DNA from: B46-G9 sp964548365
GTDB lineage: Bacteria > Desulfobacterota > DSM-4660 > Desulfatiglandales > Desulfatiglandaceae
Assembly: GCA_964548365.1 (NCBI GenBank)
Contig: CAZJRD010000059.1
Location: forward strand, 1 to 20,795
Direction of reading: 5' to 3'
Length of the DNA: 20,795 nucleotides
In this document: positions 6,397-14,550 of the stretch, one piece after another
Numbering within the stretch: the stretch's first letter is position 1
How the letters are laid out: every line of letters begins with the position of its first letter
Notes under the pieces: model-generated
What the model saw: the letters and a program-made list of their open reading frames with translations, nothing else
Databases searched by the model: none
Told to the model about the DNA's origin: nothing
Program-made: the position numbers and the translations under genes

Positions 6397-6951
6397 TCAA
6401 GCCTCCTCGCTTCCCTTGGGTTTTTCAGCTGTATTCTCGCTGTCGCCGGGTTCCACAGCTTCTTTGATCTTAGGTGTTTCCTCCTTTTCGGAAGCGGACG
6501 CCGCTGTCTTTTTGGTGCCTTTTACAGCCTTGACGGAAGGGGCCTTATCGGCCTTTTTCTTTTTCCCTTTCTTTTTCTTCTCCTTTTTTCCCTCCTCGGC
6601 CGGTAAAAGCTGAATAATCGAGACCGGGGCTCCATCACCCTTTCGGAAGCCCTTCTTGACGATTCTCACATAACCGCCCTGCCTGTCAAGGTATCTTTCC
6701 TTTAATTCCTCAAAAAGACGATGGGTCACTGACTTCTCCTGCATGTAGGACAGTGCCTGGCGTCTGGCGTGGAGGTCCCCCCGCTTTGCCAGTGTAATCA
6801 TCTTTTCTGCAACAGGGCGTATGGCCTTTGCCTTGGCATCCGTTGTCTCTATCTGTTCATGCCTGAATAGAGAAGTAACCATATTTCTCAACATGGCTCT
6901 TCGATGACTCGTATTCCGGCTTAACTCCTTTCCCGCCTTCCTATGCCTCAT
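6397..6951 (-). CDS. rplQ: Ribosomal protein L17 with long charged C-terminal tail
   Basis: Residues 1-117 are a standard bacterial L17 (MRHRKAGKELSRNTSHRRAM through SIIQLLP), a large-subunit protein near the peptide exit region. The protein then continues for 67 residues (118-184) of low complexity, first Lys-rich (KKEKKKKGKKKK at ~122-133) and then Lys/Glu/Ser/Ala-rich. Total length is 184, against roughly 115-130 in most bacteria. The ATG overlaps the last 11 bp of rpoA, as is usual for this pair, so translation is likely coupled. The terminator at 6287-6327 follows. L17 identity is certain; the role of the tail is unknown. Confidence 0.97.
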   Translation of the reverse strand: MRHRKAGKELSRNTSHRRAMLRNMVTSLFRHEQIETTDAKAKAIRPVAEKMITLAKRGDLHARRQALSYMQEKSVTHRLFEELKERYLDRQGGYVRIVKKGFRKGDGAPVSIIQLLPAEEGKKEKKKKGKKKKADKAPSVKAVKGTKKTAASASEKEETPKIKEAVEPGDSENTAEKPKGSEEA

Positions 6952-7993
6952 CTTGTGTTTCCTCTTCCTTTTCTTCTACCTCTTCAGTTGCTTCGTCAAG
7001 AAGTTCTGGGGGAGGGAAGTTCTCCAATTTCATCCCGAGTGAAAGGCCCATTTCTTCAAGGATGGACTTGATCTCGTTGAGAGATTTCCTTCCAAAGTTC
7101 TTTGTCTTGAGCATTTCCTGCTCTGATTTTTGAACCAGTTCGCCAATTAACGTAATGTTTGCGTTTTTCAGACAATTAGCAGACCGCACTGAAAGCTCCA
7201 GTTCAGAGACAGGCCTGAAGAGATTCTCGTTCAGGTTTTCCTCTTCAACCTCTTCTTCCTCATCAACGGGTTCCGGCTCTTCCTCAAAGTTAATGAAAGG
7301 GGTCATCTGTTCCTTCAGGATTTTTGCCGCATACGCCAGGGCATCTTCAGGCAATATGCTCCCGTCCGTCCAGACCTCAAGCGTCAGTTTATCGTAGTCT
7401 GTAACTTGTCCCACCCGGGCATTCGTCACCACGAAATTCACCTTTTGAATGGGTGAAAAAATGGCATCAATTGCGATCATCCCGATATCCATGTCTTTTG
7501 TCTTGTTTCTCTCGGCGGGCGCATATCCCTTCCCGCACCGAACCACCATCTCCATATTGAGCTTGGCTTCACTATTCAGCGTTGCGATATGATGGTCGGG
7601 ATTCAATATTTCCACGAGACCTTGGGTATCGATATCCGAGGCCTTTACCGGACCTTTCTTTTCCCTCACGAGATGTATGACCACTTCCTCTCCCTCAAGG
7701 ACTTGCAATTTGATCTCCTTGAGGTTCAGTATGATATCTGTAACATCCTCATGAACGCCGGGAATGATACTGAACTCATGCAGGACACCGTCAAATTTCA
7801 CTGATACAATGGCGGCACCCTGCAAAGAGGAAAGCAATATCCGCCGCAAAGAATTGCCGATGGTGACACCAAAGCCCCTCTCCAATGGTTCACATACAAA
7901 CTTTCCATAGAAGTTCGTATAGGTTTCCTGCTGGACTTCTATCCTCTTAGGCCGGATTAGCTCGCGCCAGTTCTTGCTTTTGAGATCTCTCAA
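6941..7993 (-). CDS. rpoA: RNA polymerase alpha subunit
   Basis: RpoA (350 aa) has the assembly domain at ~1-235, including GFGVTIGNSLRRILLSSL at 40-57. The C-terminal DNA-binding domain covers ~257-325, with the UP-element-binding stretch VRSANCLK at 269-276; R270 corresponds to E. coli R265. The two are joined by an acidic linker with eleven Glu/Asp at 237-252. A second acidic tail (ATEEVEEKEEETQDEA) follows the C-domain, making the protein some 20 residues longer than the E. coli form. The start is TTG, set by GGGAGG five bases upstream; the ATG-less frame begins there. It lies between rpsD and rplQ, the standard alpha-operon order. Confidence 0.97.
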   Translation of the reverse strand: MRDLKSKNWRELIRPKRIEVQQETYTNFYGKFVCEPLERGFGVTIGNSLRRILLSSLQGAAIVSVKFDGVLHEFSIIPGVHEDVTDIILNLKEIKLQVLEGEEVVIHLVREKKGPVKASDIDTQGLVEILNPDHHIATLNSEAKLNMEMVVRCGKGYAPAERNKTKDMDIGMIAIDAIFSPIQKVNFVVTNARVGQVTDYDKLTLEVWTDGSILPEDALAYAAKILKEQMTPFINFEEEPEPVDEEEEVEEENLNENLFRPVSELELSVRSANCLKNANITLIGELVQKSEQEMLKTKNFGRKSLNEIKSILEEMGLSLGMKLENFPPPELLDEATEEVEEKEEETQDEA

Positions 7994-8056
7994 AAAAGCC
8001 TCCCTATTGTGCTGTTGATATTAATAAACCCCAAAGGACGCTCGTCCTCAGGATTA

Positions 8057-8686
8057 TCATTTAGAATACAACTCAACGATGAGTTGTTCCTGGATGGGCA
8101 TTGTCAAATCTTCCCGGTTCGGGAGGACCATTAACACTCCCCTGAATTTTTCCTTCTCAATCTCGATCCACTGAGGGATTCCCCTCCTGATCACTGTCTC
8201 CATGGCATCAAGGATTTGCTTTGTGGTTCTGCTTTTCTCCCTGACCTCTACCACATCTCCGGGAAAGACCCTGTATGAAGGAATATTGACCTTCCGATTA
8301 TTAACCATAAAATGATTGTGCCTGACAAGTTGTCTTGCCTGGTTCCGGGAAGCCGCGAAACCCATTCGGTACACCACATTGTCTAACCGGCATTCCAGCA
8401 ACATCAGCAGGTTAATGCCGGTAATTCCCTTCTGCCGTTCAGCCCGATAATAGTACCCCCTGAATTGCTTCTCAAGGACCCCGTAAATTCGCTTTACTTT
8501 CTGTTTTTCCCTGAGCTGCAGTCGATAGTCGGAGAATTTACGACCGCGCCGCTGCCCATGCTGGCCGGGCGCGTAAGGGCGCCTTTCAAACGCACACTTA
8601 TCCCCGAAACAACGATCGCCCTTCAAAAAAAGCTTCAGGTTTTCCCGACGGCATAACCTGCACAATGAACCATTATATCTGGCCAA
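8057..8686 (-). CDS. rpsD: Ribosomal protein S4
   Basis: S4 (209 aa) is a primary 16S rRNA-binding protein and, in many bacteria, the translational repressor of the alpha operon. It has the S4-type RNA-binding fold (CRLDNVVYRMGFAASRNQAR at ~98-117) and an N-terminal zinc-type knuckle with C9, C12, C26 and C31. The start is TTG with GAGGAGGG upstream. The 63-bp spacer before rpoA and 54-bp spacer after rpsK show no recognised motif. Gene order rpsM-rpsK-rpsD-rpoA-rplQ is canonical. Confidence 0.97.
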   Translation of the reverse strand: MARYNGSLCRLCRRENLKLFLKGDRCFGDKCAFERRPYAPGQHGQRRGRKFSDYRLQLREKQKVKRIYGVLEKQFRGYYYRAERQKGITGINLLMLLECRLDNVVYRMGFAASRNQARQLVRHNHFMVNNRKVNIPSYRVFPGDVVEVREKSRTTKQILDAMETVIRRGIPQWIEIEKEKFRGVLMVLPNREDLTMPIQEQLIVELYSK

Positions 8687-8740
8687 ACTTGACCCTCCTC
8701 AATTCTCTTTTTTCCGTCAACATGGAGTGGTCAGCAACCC

Positions 8741-9136
8741 CTAGACCCTCCGCCTTTTCGGCGGTCGACAACCATTATGCGGAATTGGTGTTACATCCCG
8801 GATCATGCTGACGCTGAATCCATCTACCTGGAGTGCCCGGAGAGCTGCCTCACGCCCGACACCAGGTCCCTTGACGCGTACTTCAGCAAACCGCAATCCC
8901 TGTTCCATCGCCTGTCGCAGGGCGTCCTGAGCCGCAAGCTGGGCCGCAAAGGGAGTGCTCTTCCTTGACCCCTTGAACCCTGCCCTCCCAGAGCTGGAAG
9001 ATCCGATCACATTACCTTCATTGTCCGTGATGGTCACGATGGTATTATTGAACGTGGATTGAATATGCACAATCCCGGAAGGGACATTCCTCTTTTCCTT
9101 CTTTGATTTCCCTTTTCTCTTTTTGGTCTTTGCCAT
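8741..9136 (-). CDS. rpsK: Ribosomal protein S11
   Basis: S11 (131 aa) forms part of the small-subunit platform near the mRNA exit site. The Lys-rich N-terminus precedes the family core: GIVHIQSTFNNTIVTITD at ~21-38, SSGRAGFKGSRKSTPFAAQ at ~48-66 and the C-terminal signature DVTPIPHNGCRPPKRRRV. Length is normal. It starts with ATG 16 bp after rpsM and has a clear AGGGAGAAGGA upstream. Confidence 0.97.
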   Translation of the reverse strand: MAKTKKRKGKSKKEKRNVPSGIVHIQSTFNNTIVTITDNEGNVIGSSSSGRAGFKGSRKSTPFAAQLAAQDALRQAMEQGLRFAEVRVKGPGVGREAALRALQVDGFSVSMIRDVTPIPHNGCRPPKRRRV

Positions 9137-9152
9137 CCTTCTCCCTCAGAAG

Positions 9153-9524
9153 CTATTTCTTCTTTCTACCCATGACGGCCCTTCGAGGACCTTTCCTCGT
9201 CCTCGCATTGGTGCTTGTCCGCTGCCCCCGCACCGGAAGACCTCTTCTGTGCCGCAGCCCCCGGTATGCTCCGAGATCCATCAACCGCTTGATATTCATG
9301 GAGATTTCTCGTCTGAGATCACCTTCAACCTTGAGGTGCTCATCGATTAACTTCCTAATACTGCTAATTTCCTCATCGGTCAGGCTGTCTGATTTTGTGT
9401 CCCAATCGATACCTGCTTCCGTCAGGATCTTTTGCGAAGAGCTTCTCCCTATCCCATAAATATAGGTAAGCGCGATCTCGATCCGCTTTCCCCTCGGTAA
9501 ATCTACGCCAGCGATTCTAGCCAA
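9153..9524 (-). CDS. rpsM: Ribosomal protein S13
   Basis: S13 (123 aa) sits in the head of the 30S subunit and contacts the P-site tRNA and 50S bridges. Family motifs are ARIAGVDLPRGKRIEIALTYIYGIG at the N-terminus, shown here as residues 2-26, and GLRHRRGLPVRGQRTSTNART near the C-terminus. The basic tail MGRKKK is normal. The start is TTG with AAGGAG nine bases upstream. It follows rpmJ by 33 bp. Confidence 0.97.
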   Translation of the reverse strand: MARIAGVDLPRGKRIEIALTYIYGIGRSSSQKILTEAGIDWDTKSDSLTDEEISSIRKLIDEHLKVEGDLRREISMNIKRLMDLGAYRGLRHRRGLPVRGQRTSTNARTRKGPRRAVMGRKKK

Positions 9525-9557
9525 TTGAACACTCCTTCCAACAAATGGTTCCCGTCA

Positions 9558-9671
9558 CTACCCTTGACGCTGTTTGTGTCGGGGGTTGATACAAATGACG
9601 CGGGTAACCCCTTTTCGCCGAATAATCTTGCAGTGATTACATATTTTTTTGACTGACGGTCGTACTTTCAT
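9558..9671 (-). CDS. rpmJ: Ribosomal protein L36 (zinc form)
   Basis: I read this 37-aa protein from the minus strand: ATG at 9671, TAG at 9558-9560. It begins MKVRPSVKKIC and ends NPRHKQRQG, both diagnostic of L36. Zinc ligands C11, C14, C27 and H32 are all present, the C+ form. It occupies most of the gap between secY and rpsM, its usual place. infA, often directly upstream, is missing. Length is exactly that of the family. Confidence 0.97.
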   Translation of the reverse strand: MKVRPSVKKICNHCKIIRRKGVTRVICINPRHKQRQG

Positions 9672-9725
9672 GATTAACCTCGCCTTCCTTTTGCTCGGAG
9701 CGATCCTTCACCAGAGCCCGACAAA

Positions 9726-11039
9726 CTATCTCGCTCTTCCGAGCCCCTTCTTCATAAAGCCTTCATAGTGCCGTGTCAGCATATGAGATTCAATCTGATT
9801 CATGGTATCCATCGCAACCCCAACGACAATCAGCAATGCTGTACCACCAAAATAGAACGGGACATTGAGTTTATAGATCAATATCTGGGGAAGCACACAC
9901 ACGGCTGAAACGTATATGGCACCGGAAAAGGTAATTCTCGTTAAGACCCTGTCGATATAATCCGCGGTATTCTTCCCGGGACGAATCCCTGGGACAAATC
10001 CTCCGTAGCGTTTCATATTATCCGCCACATCTACCGGGTTAAAATGAACCGCCGTGTAAAAGTAACAGAAAAAGAAAATAAATGCGACATACACCAGTAT
10101 GTAAAGGATGTGCCCCGGCGCCAGAAAGCTGACCACGTACTGCAGCCACGGGAGCTGTTTGGCGCTCAGAAAATTGGCAATGGTTGCCGGAAACATGATG
10201 ATCGAAGATGCGAATATCGGAGGAATAACACCCGCCGTATTCACCTTCAACGGGAGGTGGGTACTCTGTCCACCATACATTTTTCTTCCAACCACGCGCT
10301 TCGCATACTGGACCGGTATCCTTCGCTGCCCCATTTCCACAAAAATAATCACCCCAATCACTACCACCATCAGCGCCACAATGAGGACCATAAAGAATGG
10401 GGTGACTTCCCCGGTCCCCATCAACCGGAACGTATTGGCAACCGCCACGGGGAACCGGGCGACAATTCCGGCGAATATGATCAGGGAGATCCCGTTCCCG
10501 ATTCCTCTTTCCGTGATCTGCTCCCCCAGCCACATCAGGAAGGTGGTACCTGCAGTCAGTGTCATCACCGTCAGGATCCTGAACCCCCATCCACCTACAG
10601 GAACGACCATAGCCCCACCCGGGCTTGACATTCTTTCAAGGCCGACGGCGATACCGAATCCCTGGACCATGCACAGGAAAACAGTTCCATACCGCGTATA
10701 TTGCGTTATCTTTTTCCTTCCCTGTTCCCCTTCCTTCTTTAATTTCTCCAGATATGGAACCACCACCTGCAAGAGCTCGATGATGATAGCAGCACTGATG
10801 TACGGCATGATGCCCAACGCCATGACAGACATCCTTTTCAGAGCACCGCCTGAAAACATGTCGAAGAGGCCGAAAAGGGTCCCCTGTTTCGACCCAAAAA
10901 AGGCCGCCATGGCCGCACCATCTATGCCGGGAGTCGGTATATGGCACCCCAAGCGGTAGACAGCCAGCATGGCCAGGCTGAAAAGAATCCGCCGCTTCAG
11001 CTCAGGAATCTTTGAAATGTTCTGAAAACCGCCGATCAA
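9726..11039 (-). CDS. secY: Protein translocase subunit SecY
   Basis: SecY (437 aa) is the channel-forming subunit of the Sec translocon in the cytoplasmic membrane. The sequence shows the expected ten hydrophobic helices. Typical stretches are GCHIPTPGID at ~31-40 and GITERGIGNGISLIIFAGI, the latter here written GEQITERGIGNGISL; another is YGGFVPGIRPGKNTADYI in the cytosolic loop near 341-358. The C-terminal cytosolic segment ends MKKGLGRAR. Start is TTG at 11039 with GGAGAGAAGAG upstream. It lies between rplO and rpmJ; adk and map do not follow it. Its product supplies the membrane route for the pilin C-domain signal peptide found elsewhere in the window. Confidence 0.97.
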   Translation of the reverse strand: MIGGFQNISKIPELKRRILFSLAMLAVYRLGCHIPTPGIDGAAMAAFFGSKQGTLFGLFDMFSGGALKRMSVMALGIMPYISAAIIIELLQVVVPYLEKLKKEGEQGRKKITQYTRYGTVFLCMVQGFGIAVGLERMSSPGGAMVVPVGGWGFRILTVMTLTAGTTFLMWLGEQITERGIGNGISLIIFAGIVARFPVAVANTFRLMGTGEVTPFFMVLIVALMVVVIGVIIFVEMGQRRIPVQYAKRVVGRKMYGGQSTHLPLKVNTAGVIPPIFASSIIMFPATIANFLSAKQLPWLQYVVSFLAPGHILYILVYVAFIFFFCYFYTAVHFNPVDVADNMKRYGGFVPGIRPGKNTADYIDRVLTRITFSGAIYVSAVCVLPQILIYKLNVPFYFGGTALLIVVGVAMDTMNQIESHMLTRHYEGFMKKGLGRAR

Positions 11040-11066
11040 TGTCTCTTCTCTCCATTCCCCGTACGA

Positions 11067-11510
11067 TCACTCTGTGATTTCAATTTTTCCGCCCGCGGCT
11101 TCCACTTTATCCCTTGCAACCCTGCTGGCCCGCTGAACCTTAATCACGACAGGGTGGTCCATGTGCCCGCTGCCGAGCAGTTTCACACCGTCCTTCTTCT
11201 TTCTGATCAGCCCTTTTTCCTTTAGCGTGGCAAGATCCACCTCGGCATTGGGATCAAACCGGTTCAAGTCTACCACGTTGATGATGTTATATTCTTTCCT
11301 GAAAAGATTGGTAAAGCCTCTTTTCGGCAGCCGCCGCTGGAGCGGCATCTGTCCGCCCTCAAAACCGCGTGCGGGTCCACCACCTGATCGGGCTTTCTGT
11401 CCCTTATGCCCGCGACACGATGTCTTTCCGTGCCCTGAACCGGGTCCTCTCCCGACTCGCTTTCTCTTCGTCCTCGATCCCTTCGCAGGGGAAAGCTCAT
11501 GGAGTTTCAT
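11067..11510 (-). CDS. rplO: Ribosomal protein L15
   Basis: L15 (147 aa) is a late-assembly 50S protein. The N-terminal half has the Gly/Arg-rich extension (RVGRGPGSGHGKTSCRGHKG at ~18-37 and the following GGPARGFEGGQMPL). The C-terminal domain ends with VEAAGGKIEITE. ATG start at 11510, 11 bp after rpmD. Standard spc-operon position before secY. Confidence 0.97.
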   Translation of the reverse strand: MKLHELSPAKGSRTKRKRVGRGPGSGHGKTSCRGHKGQKARSGGGPARGFEGGQMPLQRRLPKRGFTNLFRKEYNIINVVDLNRFDPNAEVDLATLKEKGLIRKKKDGVKLLGSGHMDHPVVIKVQRASRVARDKVEAAGGKIEITE

Positions 11511-11521
11511 AGTACCATACC

Positions 11522-11710
11522 TTAGATCTGATTCTCGCCGATCCGGACCAGAAACGATACCTTCTCGATCATTCCCCGAATGGCAGGAGTGTTTTCCAAT
11601 TCTACCGTCTTGTTCAGCCTAGTCAACCCCAGTCCTTTGAGGGTCTGACGTATCTTCTTTTGCCTTCCAATGCCGCTCCTCACCAGAGTGACCCTGATTT
11701 TTTCCGCCAT
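11522..11710 (-). CDS. rpmD: Ribosomal protein L30
   Basis: L30 (62 aa) is a small 50S protein absent from some bacteria but present here. The family core is VTLVRSGIGRQKKIRQTLKG, followed by LGLTRLNKTVELENTPAIRGMI. Length is typical for the bacterial short form. ATG start 25 bp after rpsE. Confidence 0.96.
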   Translation of the reverse strand: MAEKIRVTLVRSGIGRQKKIRQTLKGLGLTRLNKTVELENTPAIRGMIEKVSFLVRIGENQI

Positions 11711-11735
11711 TTTAAAGCTGGCTCCCTTAAGATGA

Positions 11736-12233
11736 TTATTTCACAAGTTCTTCAACCGGTTTGCCCCTGCGCCGGGCAATCTCTTCGGGGCTCCGCAACG
11801 ATCGAAGACCCTCCATGGTCGCCCGAACGAGATTGTGCGGATTGTGCGATCCAAGACACTTCGTGAGAATATTCTGGAGGCCCACCGCCTCGAGAACCGC
11901 ACGCACCGCCCCACCGGCAATAAGGCCGGTACCGGGCCTCGCAGGCTTCAGAAGGACCCGGCCTGCTCCCCACTCGCCAATAACTTCATGGGGAATCGTC
12001 GTGTTATACAAGGGGATATCCGCCATGTCTCTTTTTGCCTTTTCTACGCCTTTTCGGATGGCCTCGGGGACCTCATTGGCCTTACCAAGGCCACTGCCGA
12101 CCGTCCCTTTTCCATCCCCTACGACCACAAGCGCACTAAAACTAAATCGCCGTCCACCTTTGACCACTTTGGCAACACGGTTGATATGGACAACTTTCTC
12201 TATAATTTCGAGTTCCTGATCTTCCCTAAACAA
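11736..12233 (-). CDS. rpsE: Ribosomal protein S5
   Basis: S5 (165 aa) contributes to decoding fidelity and mRNA unwinding at the 30S entry. It has the double-stranded RNA-binding-like N-domain (VVHINRVAKVVKGGRRFSFS at ~13-32), the Gly-rich GDGKGTVGSGLGKA at ~39-52, and the C-domain with GSHNPHNLVRATMEGL. The start is TTG at 12233 with GAGGGAGAA about eight bases upstream; no in-frame ATG lies close to the family N-terminus. It follows rplR by 45 bp. Confidence 0.97.
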   Translation of the reverse strand: MFREDQELEIIEKVVHINRVAKVVKGGRRFSFSALVVVGDGKGTVGSGLGKANEVPEAIRKGVEKAKRDMADIPLYNTTIPHEVIGEWGAGRVLLKPARPGTGLIAGGAVRAVLEAVGLQNILTKCLGSHNPHNLVRATMEGLRSLRSPEEIARRRGKPVEELVK

Positions 12234-12278
12234 TGGTGTTCTCCCTCATGTCCCGATTTGTATTGGCGCAGCCAAATC

Positions 12279-12647
12279 TCAAAATTCCAGCCCTTTTTCA
12301 CGGGCGGCTTTAGAAAGGGCCTTTATCCGTCCGTGGTACAGGAACCCGTTCCGGTCAAAGATCACTCTCTTGATCCCCTGCTTCAGGGCACGTTCGGCAA
12401 TGAGCGTTCCGACCATGGCCGCCCCTTCTTTGTTTCCACCTTTGTTCCCAATTGTCGAACGAGAATCCTCGGATACTGATGATGCTTGCGCAAGAGTCCG
12501 CGCAGCCGTATCGTCAATAAGCTGGGCATAGACATGTTTCGTGCTTCTGAACACGCACAGTCTTGGCCGTTCAGCGGTCCCTCGTATTTTTTTTCTGACC
12601 CTTTTTTTCCTTCTCAAACGTGCTTGTGCACTCTGAACCGTACCCAT
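12279..12647 (-). CDS. rplR: Ribosomal protein L18
   Basis: L18 (122 aa) binds 5S rRNA together with L5. Motifs are RRKKRVRKKIRGTAERPRLC at ~12-31, FRSTKHVYAQLIDD and the C-terminal VIFDRNGFLYHGRIKALSKA. Length is normal. ATG start; spacer of 50 bp from rplF without a recognised motif. Confidence 0.97.
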   Translation of the reverse strand: MGTVQSAQARLRRKKRVRKKIRGTAERPRLCVFRSTKHVYAQLIDDTAARTLAQASSVSEDSRSTIGNKGGNKEGAAMVGTLIAERALKQGIKRVIFDRNGFLYHGRIKALSKAAREKGLEF

Positions 12648-12697
12648 TTCTTTCCTCTTCTCTTTGCGACTGGCTCTCTCAACCGATGCTGCCCCGG

Positions 12698-13234
12698 CTA
12701 CTTCACACCCGTTTTTCCAGCCTTCCTTCTGATTACCTCGTCAGCATACCGGATGCCCTTCCCTTTGTACGGCTCAGGCTTCCGAACGCCGCGGATTTTT
12801 GCTGCGGTTAATCCCAGCAGTTCCTTGTCAATACTGCTCAAGGTGATCTTCGTTTTATCGATTTTGGCCTCAACCCCTTCGGGAAGTTCGAAATGAACCG
12901 GCTGGGAATACCCCACATTCAGGATAGCTGTTTTCCCCTGGAGCTCAGCCCGATATCCGACGCCCACAATTTCAAGTGCCTTTTCAAAACCAGTACTCAC
13001 TCCAGTGACCATGTTTGCCACAAGCATCCTGGACAGTCCATGGATGGCCTTTGACTCCCGTGATTCGTCACTGACGGAAACCGCAATCTCATCCTTGCCA
13101 GCAGTCACCGAAACCCTGGGGTGCATTTGCCTCGTGAGCTTTCCTTTGGGTCCCTTCACCGTCAAAAGTCCGTTGTCCACACTGATTTCGACCCCGTTTG
13201 GTATGGAAATAGGCTTTTTGCCTATACGTGACAT
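12698..13234 (-). CDS. rplF: Ribosomal protein L6
   Basis: L6 (178 aa) lies near the sarcin-ricin loop and factor-binding site of the 50S subunit. It starts MSRIGKKPISIPNGV and contains the repeated L6 fold, with VGVGYRAELQGKTAILNVGY and the signature PEPYKGKGIRYADEVIRRKA near the C-terminus. The frame opens two codons earlier at a TTG, but ATG 13234 sits six bases after AGGAGG and gives the family N-terminus. Confidence 0.97.
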   Translation of the reverse strand: MSRIGKKPISIPNGVEISVDNGLLTVKGPKGKLTRQMHPRVSVTAGKDEIAVSVSDESRESKAIHGLSRMLVANMVTGVSTGFEKALEIVGVGYRAELQGKTAILNVGYSQPVHFELPEGVEAKIDKTKITLSSIDKELLGLTAAKIRGVRKPEPYKGKGIRYADEVIRRKAGKTGVK

Positions 13235-13306
13235 GCACAACCTCCTAAAACGTCCTGTATCTCTTATCCAGTTCCTGCCTCATCGAAAAACATTGCCGGG
13301 CAACGA

Positions 13307-13705
13307 CTACCAGACGGAACAGACAATTTCTCCGCCCAGCCGCATCTTTCGCGCACGGCTGTCGCTCATGAGTCCCTTGGGCGTCGAGACAATATTTATA
13401 CCGAACCCGTTTAAGACCTCGGGAATTTCATCATGCCCGGAGTACACCCTCCGGCTCGGCTTACTCACCCTCTTGATCCCCTGAATGACGGCAGCACCTT
13501 GCTCGTCATATTTCAAAACAACTTTTATCACTCCCTGGCGATTATCGGGAAGAACCTTGTAGTTTTTAATATATCCTTCACTTTTCAGGACCTTCGCAAT
13601 ATTCGTCTTTATGGTTGAACAGGGGATATCCACCGTTTCCCGTTCAGCCTTCAGCGCGTTCCTGATCCGTGTTAACATATCCGCAATGGGATCTGTCATA
13701 GTCAT
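13307..13705 (-). CDS. rpsH: Ribosomal protein S8
   Basis: S8 (132 aa) binds the central domain of 16S rRNA and represses the spc operon in enterobacteria. N-terminal signature is DPIADMLTRIRNALKA; the C-terminal signature is GFGINIVSTPKGLMSDSRAR followed by GGEIVCSVW. Length is normal. ATG start with AAGGAG nine bases upstream. No spc-type repressor target was identified in the spacer before rplE. Confidence 0.97.
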   Translation of the reverse strand: MTMTDPIADMLTRIRNALKAERETVDIPCSTIKTNIAKVLKSEGYIKNYKVLPDNRQGVIKVVLKYDEQGAAVIQGIKRVSKPSRRVYSGHDEIPEVLNGFGINIVSTPKGLMSDSRARKMRLGGEIVCSVW

Positions 13706-13742
13706 TTGTTCCGCTCCTTGATGAATACATTTTCATCCGCAT

Positions 13743-13928
13743 CTACCAGCTTGACTTTATAACGCCGGGAACCTCTCCTCTCGAAGCCATACTCCGGAAG
13801 CAGATTCGGCAAATGCCGAATTTCCGCAAGAACGCCCGGCTCCTCCCGCATATGGGGCACCTGTTATAATAGCGGGTGGAAAATTTCTGTTTTCTTTTCG
13901 CCTTGTTAATTAACGCCTTCCTCGCCAA
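13743..13928 (-). CDS. rpsN: Ribosomal protein S14, zinc-binding short form
   Basis: This is the 61-aa type Z S14 of the 30S head. Zinc ligands are C24, C27, C40 and C43 in NRCPICGRS and GICRICFR. The longer zinc-free form (about 100 aa) is not seen here. Start is TTG giving MARKALI, with GGGAGG five bases upstream, 14 bp after rplE. Confidence 0.97.
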   Translation of the reverse strand: MARKALINKAKRKQKFSTRYYNRCPICGRSRAFLRKFGICRICFRSMASRGEVPGVIKSSW

Positions 13929-13942
13929 AGCAACCTCCCCTA

Positions 13943-14482
13943 TTACCCTTTGAAGGGCATCCCTAACTGTCTCAAGAGATAACGTCCTTCTTCGTCGGTC
14001 TTCGCGGTCGTTACGATCGAGATATTGAGGCCCTTTACCTTATCAATCTTGTCATAATCAATTTCAGGAAAAATAATTTGCTCTTTTATCCCAATGGAGC
14101 AATTACCGCGCCCATCAAAAACCTTGTCCGAGAGGCCTCTAAAGTCTCTTACCCTGGGCAGCGCTACATTAAAAAGTTTGTCCAGAAAATTGTACATCCT
14201 CTCGTGCCGAAGGGTAACCATGCACCCTATGGGCATGCCTTGACGCAGTTTGAAACTCGCGATGGATCTCTTTGCCTTCGTCACTACCGCACGCTGTCCG
14301 GCAATCAAGGTCAGCTCTTGGGCGCCGGAATCGAGCACCTTTATATTCTGAATCGCCTCCCCTATTCCCATGTTCAGGACAACCTTGGACATGCGAGGAA
14401 CTGCCATAATGCTCTTGTACTGGAACTCCTTCATCATAGCCGGCACGACTTCATTTTCATATTTATTCTTCAAACGAGACAA
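13943..14482 (-). CDS. rplE: Ribosomal protein L5
   Basis: L5 (179 aa) binds 5S rRNA and forms an intersubunit bridge in the central protuberance. Motifs include VPRMSKVVLNMGIGEA at ~28-43, the central AKRSIASFKLRQGMPIGCMV, and the C-terminal GLNISIVTTAKTDEEGRYLL with MPFKG end. Start is TTG at 14482 four bases after GGAGGT. The 68-bp spacer from rplX has no recognised motif. Confidence 0.97.
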   Translation of the reverse strand: MSRLKNKYENEVVPAMMKEFQYKSIMAVPRMSKVVLNMGIGEAIQNIKVLDSGAQELTLIAGQRAVVTKAKRSIASFKLRQGMPIGCMVTLRHERMYNFLDKLFNVALPRVRDFRGLSDKVFDGRGNCSIGIKEQIIFPEIDYDKIDKVKGLNISIVTTAKTDEEGRYLLRQLGMPFKG

Positions 14483-14550
14483 CGATACCTCCCCAACCTC
14501 TCAACAAAACTCCGCTCTTAATTGTCCATATGGTTGAATCTTCACAGCTC

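Noticed and set aside
10108..10959. 283-codon plus-strand frame
   Set aside because: It is antisense to secY and low in recognisable structure; the secY match is unambiguous.
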